A stretch of 51,107 nt of DNA, taken from NCBI GenBank assembly GCA_002393575.1, contig DGSN01000063.1:1-51107 (forward strand), read 5' to 3'. Shown here one piece after another: positions 16,932 to 25,949 of this stretch (position 1 is the stretch's first letter; every line of letters begins with the position of its first letter). The notes beneath the pieces were generated by a model that was given only the letters and a program-made list of their open reading frames with translations, was not told where the DNA came from and did not search any database. The translations under genes and the position numbers were made by a program. Source of the stretch: Prevotellaceae bacterium UBA4361 (GTDB lineage: Bacteria > Bacteroidota > Bacteroidia > Bacteroidales > Bacteroidaceae).

Positions 16932-17584
16932 TATCCCTTTAAAATAAAAATTAACGAATAATTCGTCGTCAATTCGTGGAAATTCGCGTTTAAAAAAAGA
17001 AAAACATGAATTACCGTAAATTATCCGTGAATTTTTCATGAATTTTTTTGTTCTCTTTGAATATCCTTTAAAATAAAAATTTACGAATAATTCACGGTCA
17101 ATTCGTGGAAATTCGCGTCAAAAAAAATAAAAAACATGAATTACCGTAAATTATCCGTGAATTTTTCATGAATTTTTTTGTTCTCTTTGAATATCCTTTA
17201 AAATAAAAATTTACGAATAATTCACGGTCAATTCGTGGAAATTCGCGTTAAAAAAAAGAAAAACGTGAATTACCGTAAATTATCCGTGAATTTTTCATGA
17301 ATTTTTTTGTTCTCTTTGAATATCCTTTAAAATAAAAATTTACGAATAATTCACGGTCAATTCGTGGCAATTCGCATCAAAAAAAATAAAAAACATGAAT
17401 TCCCGTGAATTATCCGTGAATTTTCCATAAATTTCAATGTTCTCTTTGAAAATCCTTTAAAATAAAAATTTACGAATAATTCGCGGTCAATTCACGGAAA
17501 TTCGCGTCAAAAAAAATAAAAAACATGAATTACCGTGAATTATCCGTGAATTTTCCATGAATTTTTTGGTTTTCGTGGTTTTGA
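16932..17584. repeat. Tandem array of five 130-bp AT-rich repeats
   Basis: Five units begin at about 16932, 17062, 17192, 17321 and 17451 with TATCCTTTAAAATAAAAATT or close variants, a period of 129-130 bp. Each unit contains a left arm (ATTCACGGTCAATTCG) and a partly complementary right arm (GAATTACCGTAAATTATCCG), so each can fold into an imperfect stem. Units differ by a few substitutions, and the middle three are most alike. All frames are blocked by stops. There are no unique spacers, so it is not a CRISPR array. Confidence 0.9.
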
Positions 17585-17627
17585 AAAGAGTACATACTGA
17601 ATCGTAATTTCGATTGTACTAAATAGG

Positions 17628-17732
17628 CGAGCCCTCGGCGTTTTTCAAACGAGGGCTCGTTTGAACGCAAACGAGGGCTCGCTTGAACGATAACGAGCCC
17701 TCGTTTATTAAGTGGAATCGAATAAACGATTC
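17628..17732. repeat. 22-bp-phased CGAGCCCTCG array, copy 1
   Basis: Four decamers, CGAGCCCTCG or its complement CGAGGGCTCG, start at 17628, 17650, 17672 and 17694, exactly 22 bp apart, in the order forward, reverse, reverse, forward. Pairs 1-2 and 3-4 can form hairpins with 12-nt loops. A further hairpin GAATCG-N6-CGATTC follows at 17715-17732. Related copies are at 32923-33027 and 43152-43258. Confidence 0.9.
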
Positions 17733-17972
17733 AGCCTGTCGCCTCATGCGCTGCATCGAAGCCTCATTCCGTGTTCGGTGTTTTCCCCAATCGAAGAATG
17801 TCTTATACTCAAAAACGTATGCCAAAAGGGGGATTCATGCAAAGATTATGCACGTTTTATGCAAAAGTAAAGTTTCAAAACGTCACCAAGAACGGGAAAA
17901 ATCGCTCGTTTTGAAAAGAAATGGCTACTATTTGTAAAGGAATATGTTAAAATTGAAATAATCTTGGATATT

Positions 17973-18007
17973 TTTGTAATATATTCTAAAAAAATTCCTT
18001 AACTTTG
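17973..18007 (+). promoter_or_regulatory. Candidate promoter of the second SusC operon
   Basis: TTTG at 17973-17976 and TAACTTTG at 18000-18007 fit the Bacteroidetes -33/-7 pair, though the 23-bp spacer is slightly long. The leader before the ATG at 18181 would be about 165 nt, long enough to hold post-transcriptional control. Confidence 0.5.
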
Positions 18008-18180
18008 CACACTCTTTTGTTAAAAAATCCAACAAGAGAGGGACAAATAGACACGGCTAAACCTGATGGACAATTCTCACTCCTTATTTATATTTATATA
18101 ATAGGGCGACAAACAATAAAAATTCATAAAAGAGCATTAAATTCATTTTTTTAACTATTAATCATTTAACACTAAAAAGA

Positions 18181-21171
18181 ATGGGAAAAAGATTATGGTT
18201 GTTCCTTGCTGTCTGCTTTGCATCAGTCAGCATGGCTTTCGCCCAGCAAACGGTGAAAGGTACGGTGATTTGTTCAGACGACAATCAGCCTGCAGTAGGT
18301 GCGACTGTCATTGTCGTTGAGAACACGACCATCGGTACTATGGCCGATGCCAACGGCCAATTCACACTGACCGTGCCAAAGGATGCCACTCATTTGCGCG
18401 TTTCTTACATTGGTATGGAGAGTCAGGATGTGAAGATTCGTCCAAACATGAAAATTTACTTGAGAACTGACGAGAACATGCTCGAAGAGCAGATTGTAAT
18501 CGGTTATGGTTCGAATAAGAAACTTGGCTCCTTCTCGGGTGCAGCCGAAGTGGTTAGCAACAAGAACATGGAGACCAACACCACTCCAAACTTCACCGAC
18601 GCTCTTGCAGGCCAGGTGTCGGGTTTGTCAGTTCTCACTGGATCGGGTGAGCCTACCGCATCTGCCAGCATCCGCTTGCGTGGTGTGGGCTCAATGGGTT
18701 CTCCTACCGACCCTCTCTACATCCTCGATGGTGCTCCAATCAGTGAGTCGATGTTCAACAACTTGAACCCATCCGACATTGCCAGCATCACGGTGCTGAA
18801 GGACGCCAGCAGTACAGCCATCTACGGTTCGCGTGCTGCCAACGGTGTGATTGTCATCACTTCGAAGAAGGGTAAGTTCAACGAGAAGGCAAGCGTGACA
18901 CTCCGTGCCCAGTACGGTTGGTCGAAAGCCGTGAGCGATGGTATCGAGATGATGAACTCGAAGCAGTATGTTCAGTTCCGCGACCTGATTGGCCAGCCAG
19001 TGAACGAAAACATCCGCAACCTCGTTGACAAGTATGGCATCAGCACCAACTGGCGTGACGAGCTCCTGCAGTCGGCTCCAGTTTATACTTTGGACGCAAC
19101 GGTTACAGGCGGTGGCGACAAGGTTTCTTACTATCTCTCTGTGAACCATCACAACCAGCAGGGTATCATTGAGGAGTCGGGCATGAAGCGTAATGCTATC
19201 CGTGCCAACATCGACGCTCGCGTGAAGGAATGGCTGAAGGTAGGTTTGCAGTCGAACCTCGGTGTAAACTCCTACGAGATGAACAGCGAAGCCAATGATA
19301 ATAGAAATATTTACTTGTCGAACCCAATGGTTGCTTCGCGTATGGCAATGCCTTACGACTCTCCAAACTACTACTCTTTCGATGAGAACGGCAACATCGT
19401 TTGGGGCGACCGTGCAGAGCGTCTGTACTACAGTGGATTCAATCTGCCTTGGTTCTACGTCAAGCACCGCGACATCGACAGCAAGATTGTGACTGCCAAC
19501 TTGAACCTCTACGAGCAGATTACTCCAATCCGTGGCCTCACGCTCCGTGCTCAGCAGTCTGTGGATTCTTACGACTACACGTATTCAGCTACTTTCGACC
19601 CTTACGATTCTTACAAAACTCCAATGGGCTCTACCATTGCATCATCCGATGGTTCTGCCAGCACAAGCTTCAGCCGCTACTATGCTTTCACTTACACTAA
19701 CACGGCTGAATACAAGTTCAACATCGACCAGCACCACTTCACAGCCTTACTGGGTCAGGAATCCATCATTATGAAGTCACGTAGTTTCGGTGCCTCCTCT
19801 ACAGGTCAGACCGACCCTCGTATGCTTCGCTTGACTGACGGTACGACTGTTAATCCTAGTGAAGATTTGGACGACTCTCGCTCAGAAAGAGTGATGAACT
19901 CCTACTTCGGCTCTCTCAACTACAACTGGTCAGAGAAGTATTTCGTTGACCTCAGTTTCCGTCGAGATGGCAGTTCGCAGTTTGCTCCTGGCCACCGTTG
20001 GGGTACCTTCTGGTCAGCAGGTGCTTTGTGGAACATGAAGAAGGAGAACTTCCTGAAGAACGTGAAGTGGCTGAACGAACTGAACATCCACATCGACTAC
20101 GGTACGGCTGGTAACAATGGAGGTGTAGGTAATTATGGCTATCTTGGCACCATCGGTCGAGGCACAGCTTACAACACTGAATCAACGCTCGGTGTTGGAA
20201 GTCCAAGCAACACTGAACTCACATGGGAAAAGACAGCTCAGTTCAACGTAGGTACCATGTTCCGCATCTTCGACCGCGCTACTTTCAATGTTGACTACTA
20301 CAGCAAGAAGACCACTGATATGCTCATGGACATTCCTTACTCTTACACCACAGGTTTCGAAAGCGGCCCAGGTAACATTGGTGCCTTGACGAACAAGGGT
20401 GTAGATGTGAAGGTGGAAGTGGATGCCATCAAGACAAAGGACTGGCACTGGAGCGTTCGCGCCAACCTCAACTACAACAAGAACAAGATTACAGAGCTGT
20501 TCGCAGGTCGTGACGAATACATCGTTGCCAACACTGGTTTGAAGCTGGAAGTAGGCAAGCCTTACGGTGAATTCTACTATGTGAACTATGCTGGTGTTGA
20601 CCCTCGCGACGGTAAGCCAATGTGGTACACGAAGGAAGGCAACCTCACCAAGACTTACAACGAGGAGCGCGATGCCGTGTTCACAGGCAAGCAGCGTTAT
20701 GCTCCAATCAGCGGTGGTTTCGGCACATCCCTCAGATGGAAGGACCTCACCATCAGCGCCGACTTCGTTTGGCAGGCAAAGAAGTACATGATTAACAACG
20801 ATAACTACTTCGTGAAGAATGCCAACTTCGGTACAAACTACAACCAGGCTACCGACATGCTGAACGTGTGGACAAAGCCAGGCCAGGTGACCGACATTCC
20901 AGCTTACGGCGAAGAGATTCAGTTCGATTCTCACTTGTTGGAGAACGCATCATTCCTCCGCATGAAGAACCTCACGATTCAGTACCTGCTTCCTAAGAAG
21001 ATATGCCAGGCAACGAAGTTCTTCGAGACAGTGAAGGTGTTTGGCGTAGCACGCAACCTCTTCACCATCACCAAGTTCTCAGGTTATGACCCAGAGCCAG
21101 ATATCAACCTCGTTAAGTTCAACTACCCTAACACACGTCAGTTTGTATTTGGTGTAGAAGTAAGTTTCTAA
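18181..21171 (+). CDS. SusC-like TonB-dependent outer-membrane transporter
   Basis: A 996-residue full-length SusC/RagA protein. After the signal peptide (to about SMAFAQ) comes the carboxypeptidase-like regulatory domain (QTVKGTVICSDDNQPAVGAT, residues about 24-105), then a plug entry (EEQIVIGYGSNKK), plug motifs (ALAGQVSGLSVLTGSGEPTA, SIRLRGVGSMGSPTDPLYIL) and a beta-barrel ending in TRQFVFGVEVSF. It imports ligand with the SusD partner encoded 37 bp downstream. The operon continues with a surface lipoprotein and a protease instead of glycosidases, so peptides or glycopeptides are possible substrates. Confidence 0.96.
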   Translation: MGKRLWLFLAVCFASVSMAFAQQTVKGTVICSDDNQPAVGATVIVVENTTIGTMADANGQFTLTVPKDATHLRVSYIGMESQDVKIRPNMKIYLRTDENMLEEQIVIGYGSNKKLGSFSGAAEVVSNKNMETNTTPNFTDALAGQVSGLSVLTGSGEPTASASIRLRGVGSMGSPTDPLYILDGAPISESMFNNLNPSDIASITVLKDASSTAIYGSRAANGVIVITSKKGKFNEKASVTLRAQYGWSKAVSDGIEMMNSKQYVQFRDLIGQPVNENIRNLVDKYGISTNWRDELLQSAPVYTLDATVTGGGDKVSYYLSVNHHNQQGIIEESGMKRNAIRANIDARVKEWLKVGLQSNLGVNSYEMNSEANDNRNIYLSNPMVASRMAMPYDSPNYYSFDENGNIVWGDRAERLYYSGFNLPWFYVKHRDIDSKIVTANLNLYEQITPIRGLTLRAQQSVDSYDYTYSATFDPYDSYKTPMGSTIASSDGSASTSFSRYYAFTYTNTAEYKFNIDQHHFTALLGQESIIMKSRSFGASSTGQTDPRMLRLTDGTTVNPSEDLDDSRSERVMNSYFGSLNYNWSEKYFVDLSFRRDGSSQFAPGHRWGTFWSAGALWNMKKENFLKNVKWLNELNIHIDYGTAGNNGGVGNYGYLGTIGRGTAYNTESTLGVGSPSNTELTWEKTAQFNVGTMFRIFDRATFNVDYYSKKTTDMLMDIPYSYTTGFESGPGNIGALTNKGVDVKVEVDAIKTKDWHWSVRANLNYNKNKITELFAGRDEYIVANTGLKLEVGKPYGEFYYVNYAGVDPRDGKPMWYTKEGNLTKTYNEERDAVFTGKQRYAPISGGFGTSLRWKDLTISADFVWQAKKYMINNDNYFVKNANFGTNYNQATDMLNVWTKPGQVTDIPAYGEEIQFDSHLLENASFLRMKNLTIQYLLPKKICQATKFFETVKVFGVARNLFTITKFSGYDPEPDINLVKFNYPNTRQFVFGVEVSF

Positions 21172-21208
21172 ATCTGTTCAACACACATAATAAATGAGAT
21201 CAAAGAAT

Positions 21209-22726
21209 ATGAAAAAAATATATTTTGCATTGATGCTTGCATTGGGTACCGTTGTCGTTTCTTGCGATATGGACAAGGAACCATTCGGTGTTCTCAATGA
21301 AAACACAGCTATCCAGGTCATGAACGATGTTCATCGTCTTCGCAACTTCACCTACACATCTTTGCGCGGCATGACAACAGGTAGCTGGGTGGCTCGTCCA
21401 GAAATTCAGATGGACGGATTCCACGGTATCATCAACAATGGTAACCGCGAAGGAAACTTCTCGAATGCCCTCATCAACTCTTCGGATGCCGATGTTGAAG
21501 GCTTCTGGGCTTCTTGCTACTCTGTGATTGCCAATGCCAACTACCTCATCAGCACAGTGGAAGGATTGAAGGCAAACGAGTTATTCAAAGACAAACTTAC
21601 GGAATTGGACCGCTATCAGGCTGAAGGCCAGTTCACTCGTGCATTCGCATACTTCTGGCTTGCCGACCACTTCTGCCAGCCATACGCTGCTGACAAGGCT
21701 GAGACAGCTGCACTGGGTTTGCCAATCGTAACGACTTACTACCCTACTTACGACACCAGCTTCTACCCAAGCCGCAGCACGATGAAGGAAACTTACGACC
21801 TCATCCTTTCCGACCTCTCATCGGCTTACGACAAGCTGAAGGCATACGAGGCTACCGACAAGTCGCAAGTAGCTCCTCAGGCCACTTACCTCTCTTCTTA
21901 CGCAGTGGAGAACATGCAGGCTCGCGTGGCTCTCGTGATGAAGGACTACCAGACTGCCTACAACAAGGCTGTTGACATCATCAACTCGAAGGTTTATACC
22001 CTCTCTACTCCTGACAACTTCGCTTCGATGTGGACTGACGACGTAAGCACTGAAATCATCTTCCGTCCATTCCAGAGCAGCACTGAGTTGAGCGGTTCAG
22101 TGGGTGGTTTCTTCCTCAGCAACAGCGAGAAGCAGGCTGACTACATCCCAACTTACGATGTGCTTGCCATGTACGACTACAACGACGTTCGTTTCGACGC
22201 ATTCTTCTATCCTTGGACACTCGACGTGGAAGGTGCTGACTATCAAGCATACGTGTTCTACAAGTTCCCAGGTAACGACGCTCTCAAGACCGGTGCTACC
22301 CGCAACTTCGCAAACATGGCAAAGCCTTTCCGCATGGGTGAGGTTTATCTGATTGCTGCTGAGGCAGCTGCTCAGATTGGCAAGGTTTCTGAAGGTAGCG
22401 CATACCTGAACGAACTTCGCGCCAACCGCATCAAGAACTATGCTCCAGGTTCTTACACAGCCGACAACCTCCTGAGCTCGGTGAAGGCAGAACGCTACTT
22501 CGAGCTCTTCGGCGAAGGCTTCCGCATGAGCGACTTGCGTCGTTGGGGCCAGGGCTTCAGCCGCAACCCTAAACACGATGAGAATCCAAACTTGAACTCA
22601 GTGATTGTGGCAGCTGGTGCCAGCATGAACTACCAGCCAAACGATTACCGCTTCACTTGGCCTATTCCAAAGACAGAGATTGACTCCAATCCTAACTTGA
22701 AGGGTCAGCAGAATCCTGGTTATTAA
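21209..22726 (+). CDS. SusD/RagB-like outer-membrane lipoprotein
   Basis: A 505-residue lipoprotein when started at MKKIYFALMLALGTVVVSCD (lipidated Cys19); an ATG at 21194 would add five residues. SusD hallmarks are present: LDRYQAEGQFTRAFAYFWLA near the N-terminus, FRMGEVYLIAAEAAAQIGK, ERYFELFGEGFRMSDLRRWG, and the ending FTWPIPKTEIDSNPNLKGQQ followed by NPGY. It is the extracellular substrate-binding partner of the SusC protein encoded just upstream. The downstream lipoprotein gene begins 36 bp later, so the genes form one operon. Confidence 0.95.
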   Translation: MKKIYFALMLALGTVVVSCDMDKEPFGVLNENTAIQVMNDVHRLRNFTYTSLRGMTTGSWVARPEIQMDGFHGIINNGNREGNFSNALINSSDADVEGFWASCYSVIANANYLISTVEGLKANELFKDKLTELDRYQAEGQFTRAFAYFWLADHFCQPYAADKAETAALGLPIVTTYYPTYDTSFYPSRSTMKETYDLILSDLSSAYDKLKAYEATDKSQVAPQATYLSSYAVENMQARVALVMKDYQTAYNKAVDIINSKVYTLSTPDNFASMWTDDVSTEIIFRPFQSSTELSGSVGGFFLSNSEKQADYIPTYDVLAMYDYNDVRFDAFFYPWTLDVEGADYQAYVFYKFPGNDALKTGATRNFANMAKPFRMGEVYLIAAEAAAQIGKVSEGSAYLNELRANRIKNYAPGSYTADNLLSSVKAERYFELFGEGFRMSDLRRWGQGFSRNPKHDENPNLNSVIVAAGASMNYQPNDYRFTWPIPKTEIDSNPNLKGQQNPGY

Positions 22727-22762
22727 TTGTCCAACCTCATTATTTAATTTCACAAGAACAAT

Positions 22763-23677
22763 ATGAAACTCTATAAATTATTCTTAATGGTCGTTTGCGC
22801 ATTCTGCATCGCAGCTTGCTCGGACGACGACGAGAGCTGGAACAGCAATGGGAATGTCTATGTTTCGATGGGACAACCTACACTGAGCATCAAGGAGAAC
22901 AGAGCAACTGCAAGTCCACTCACTCTTCCTATCAAGGTGACAGGCGCAAGAAACGGCATGATCCAGGTGACTGTAGGCGTTGAGGAAGTGTCTGCCAAGG
23001 AGGACGTTCACTACTACCTCACTTCGAAGACAATCAACATTCTGCCAGAAGACACGATTGGCAACCTTGAGCTGATGACCGTGGATGATGCAGATATCAA
23101 CGATGCACGTCAATTCAACATCGTTATCACTGATGTGAAGGGTGCAACGATTGACGAAAGCAACAAGCTGATGGCTGTGACACTGCGCGACAACGATGCC
23201 GACTTCTACGACAAGCTTGGTGGCAAGTGGAAGATGGCTTACGAGGACGATGAGACAGGTGATGGTGGCGCATGGGATGTGGTTCTCACTACCTTCGACG
23301 AAGACAGCCCTTACTACAACCAGTATGTATTGGTAACAGGCATGATGGGTTACTCTTGGACTACTGCTTTTCTGAAATACAATTTCGATGAGGCTACCAA
23401 GAAGGTGACACTGGAGTTCGTTTATAACAATATCTTCGCTGAAGAAGTGAACTTCGGTCTCGGTGAAAACAATGATGTTATCCTCATGGGTCTCGACCTC
23501 AGTGCTGACGCTTGGACAACAACGTCTCCTGTAGGAACACTTGATACTCAGACCTTCAACACGATTACATTCGACAGTAAAGAGAAGGGCATCAGTACCT
23601 ACGGTTTGATCTACGGTTCACAGGGCTTCACTGGTTACGTCTGGTTCGGCTACCTCATCAACAGTCTGACTCGATAA
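22763..23677 (+). CDS. Surface lipoprotein with a Calx-beta-like domain
   Basis: A 304-residue lipoprotein. The signal MKLYKLFLMVVCAFCIAAC gives lipidated Cys19, followed by SDDDE, an acidic stretch like the Bacteroidetes export signal for surface display. Residues about 35-145 have the Calx-beta pattern (ITVxxxxVSAKEDVHYY-type turns, DTIGNLELMTVDDADINDAR, VTLRDNDADF). Residues about 150-304 form a second beta-rich part (LGGKWKMAYEDDETG, GLIYGSQGFTGYVWFGYLIN) that resembles lipocalin-like domains. Such third genes after SusC/SusD usually encode accessory ligand-binding proteins. No catalytic motif is seen. Confidence 0.75.
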   Translation: MKLYKLFLMVVCAFCIAACSDDDESWNSNGNVYVSMGQPTLSIKENRATASPLTLPIKVTGARNGMIQVTVGVEEVSAKEDVHYYLTSKTINILPEDTIGNLELMTVDDADINDARQFNIVITDVKGATIDESNKLMAVTLRDNDADFYDKLGGKWKMAYEDDETGDGGAWDVVLTTFDEDSPYYNQYVLVTGMMGYSWTTAFLKYNFDEATKKVTLEFVYNNIFAEEVNFGLGENNDVILMGLDLSADAWTTTSPVGTLDTQTFNTITFDSKEKGISTYGLIYGSQGFTGYVWFGYLINSLTR

Positions 23678-23703
23678 GTAAAAACTCAATAAATTTCCTT
23701 TCA

Positions 23704-23741
23704 TAAGGACGTGCCAACTCTCAACAGTTGGTGCGCCCTTA
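23704..23741 (+). other. Hairpin inside the SusC operon, before the M6 protease gene
   Basis: TAAGGACGTGCCAACT (23704-23719) can pair, with three mismatches, with AGTTGGTGCGCCCTTA (23726-23741). No T tract follows, so it is more likely an RNA-processing or stabilising structure, or a partial terminator, than a full stop. Confidence 0.4.
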
Positions 23742-23761
23742 TCTTCGTTAATAAACAAGTT

Positions 23762-25939
23762 ATGAAAAAACTACTAACAACGCTCTTCCTTGCCACGCTC
23801 TTTGCCAGTGCTTCGGCTGTTCCTGCCAAGCCTGGACAGTTCCGCATTCTCACGCTGAGCGACGGAACCAAAGTGAGAGCCGAACTCAAGGGCGACGAAC
23901 ATTTCAGCTTCTATATGGGCGACGACAAGAACGCCTACGTCAGAATCGGCAAGGAAGATGTTTATGAGAGAATGGAACTGAGTCGAATCCATGAAATCCA
24001 CCAGGCACGGATGATAGAGCGAACGGCACATCGCGCAAAACTGCTGCCAAGCGCAAGAAAAGCTAAATACCAGGGTTCCAAAAAGGGTATTGTCATTCTT
24101 GTGCAATTCCCCGATGCAGAGATGCAACCCGAAAACACGCTTGATTTGTTCAACCGCATGTTGAACGAAGAAGGTTTCAACCACAACGACTTATTCAAAG
24201 GAAGCGTTCACGACTATTTCCACGACCAAAGCTATGGTCAGTTCGACCTCAGCTTCGACGTGGTGGGTCCTTACACCCTGCCTCAAACCCGCCCTTTCTA
24301 TGGAACACCTACTGAAAACAGCCACGACTCGCATCCAGGCGCAATGGTTCAAAAGGCTTGCGAGATGGCATACAAGGATGGCTTGAATTTCTCCAAATAC
24401 GACTGGGATGGTGACGGCTATGTAGATCAAGTGTATGTGCTCTATGCAGGATTGGGCCAAGCCAACGGTGGTGATGCTGAAACGATATGGCCTCACGAAT
24501 GGACTTTATCGTCTTCCGACTACGGACGCACATACAAAGCGGGTGACGTGTATATCAACACCTACGCTTGCGGCGCAGAACTCATGCCAACACGATATGG
24601 CAATGTGCTGGCAGGTATCGGCACACTCTGCCATGAGTTCACACACTGCTTGGGCATTCCAGACTTCTACGACACTCAAGACACAGGCAACTATGGCATG
24701 GGCAGTTGGGACCTGATGTGCAATGGCAGCTACAACAACAACGGCTACACACCACCAAGCTACACGGCATACGAACGCAACTGGGTGGGTTGGCTCACGC
24801 CAATCGAACTGACAAAAAGTGCTGACATCACTGGCATCAAAGGCATGTCGGAAGGTGGTCAGAGCTATATCATACGCAACGACAATCCCGACCCAAGCGT
24901 TGAGGAATACTTTTTGCTGGAGAACCGTAAAAAGACGGGGTGGGACGAACACGTGCCAGGCGAAGGTCTGCTCATCACGCATGTGGATTACAACGCAAGG
25001 ATGTGGCAATATAACGTGGTGAACAGCAATGCCTACGGCAACGACCACCAAAGATGTTTCGTCGTGTTAGCTGACCAAGACGACAAGAGAACGACGGGGG
25101 CGAACGACGTGTTCCCTTATCGCGACCACAACAGCTTCAGCGACTCTTCGTCGCCAAAAGCCAGCTGGTTCAATTACAACAGCGTGGGCAACCGACTCTT
25201 CCGCCACAGCATCAAGAACATCACGAGGGCTGACGACGGAAGCATCTCCTTCAAGTTCAAGGAAGCCAACGACGAGGAAGAAGGACCAGAGGACTACTCG
25301 GGTATCGAATACGAGAACGCCATTTTTGCGGAAACCTTCAACAGAATGGCGAACACAGGCGGCAACGACGGCAACTGGAGCGGAAACATCGCCAGCGGAT
25401 TCTTCCGTGGCAGCGACGTGAACGGATGGTCATACTCGTCGGGCAATGCGGGATTAGCTTGTGCCAAATTCGGCGACACCACGACCACCTCTGGCTACGC
25501 CATGACTCCTGCTTTCACCATCAATGGGGTGACAACCCTCTTCTTTGCTGCCGCTGCATGGGGCGAAGAGAGCACCAAGCTCACACTGAGTGTCAGCAAC
25601 GAGTCGGGTTCTGCCACGGCACCTGTGTTAGGAACGACCGAATTCACTCTGAGGAATGGCAGCTGGAAAGTGTATGCCACAACGCTCACAGGCCATGGTA
25701 GCGTGAAAGTGAAGTTCACAAGCGAAGGCGAAGAGAGTTCTCGCTTCTTCCTCGACGGTGTGGCAGTTCACGAAGGCGACCGCACAGCCATTGAACGCAT
25801 CGGCATGGACAGCGATGTAGTCAGCTACGAGTTGTTCGACCTCTCTGGCCGCAGACTCACTGCTCCAACCAAGGGACTTGTCATCATTCGTAAACATCTC
25901 GCCAACGGCAAGACCGTCACCGAGAAGATTATCAAATAA
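23762..25939 (+). CDS. Secreted M6-family metalloprotease with C-terminal sorting-type tail
   Basis: A 725-residue protein started at MKKLLTTLFLATLFASASAV (ATG at 23762, signal peptide). The zinc motif HEFTHCLGIPD at residues 291-301 (His291, Glu292, His295, Asp301) is the HExxHxxGxxD metzincin-type signature of M6 (immune-inhibitor-A-like) proteases. Flanking sequence such as GKGSVHDYFHDQSYGQ-type and YDTQDTGNYGMGSWDLMCNG fits the family. A jelly-roll-like region follows (FAETFNRMANTGGNDGNWSG). The end, YELFDLSGRRLTAPTKGLVI and onwards, is a T9SS-like sorting tail. It probably cuts proteins at the cell surface for uptake by the upstream SusC/SusD. Confidence 0.9.
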   Translation: MKKLLTTLFLATLFASASAVPAKPGQFRILTLSDGTKVRAELKGDEHFSFYMGDDKNAYVRIGKEDVYERMELSRIHEIHQARMIERTAHRAKLLPSARKAKYQGSKKGIVILVQFPDAEMQPENTLDLFNRMLNEEGFNHNDLFKGSVHDYFHDQSYGQFDLSFDVVGPYTLPQTRPFYGTPTENSHDSHPGAMVQKACEMAYKDGLNFSKYDWDGDGYVDQVYVLYAGLGQANGGDAETIWPHEWTLSSSDYGRTYKAGDVYINTYACGAELMPTRYGNVLAGIGTLCHEFTHCLGIPDFYDTQDTGNYGMGSWDLMCNGSYNNNGYTPPSYTAYERNWVGWLTPIELTKSADITGIKGMSEGGQSYIIRNDNPDPSVEEYFLLENRKKTGWDEHVPGEGLLITHVDYNARMWQYNVVNSNAYGNDHQRCFVVLADQDDKRTTGANDVFPYRDHNSFSDSSSPKASWFNYNSVGNRLFRHSIKNITRADDGSISFKFKEANDEEEGPEDYSGIEYENAIFAETFNRMANTGGNDGNWSGNIASGFFRGSDVNGWSYSSGNAGLACAKFGDTTTTSGYAMTPAFTINGVTTLFFAAAAWGEESTKLTLSVSNESGSATAPVLGTTEFTLRNGSWKVYATTLTGHGSVKVKFTSEGEESSRFFLDGVAVHEGDRTAIERIGMDSDVVSYELFDLSGRRLTAPTKGLVIIRKHLANGKTVTEKIIK

Positions 25940-25949
25940 CACCTATTTC

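Larger units (their letters stand above)
16561..18180. other. 1.6-kb gene-free intergenic region rich in repeats
   Basis: Between the divergent M49 peptidase and second SusC genes I find no supportable gene. The region holds, in order, the peptidase promoter, a symmetric hairpin element (16711-16907), a five-unit 130-bp tandem array (16932-17584), a 22-bp-phased decamer array with hairpin (17628-17732), and the SusC promoter. The only frames here (16743-16961, 17619-17825 and 17683-17937) run through palindromes and are not convincing. Confidence 0.75.

Noticed and set aside
16743..16961. Small open frame of 72 codons
   Set aside because: It reads through the palindromes of the hairpin element and enters the tandem repeat, so openness follows from the repeat and not from coding constraint.
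16932..17584. Possible CRISPR array
   Set aside because: The whole 130-bp unit is repeated with no unique spacers, and there are no cas genes nearby.
16932..17584. Possible replication origin with DnaA boxes (TTATCCGTG words)
   Set aside because: The words differ from the TTATCCACA box in the key last bases, and no dnaA or dnaN gene is present.
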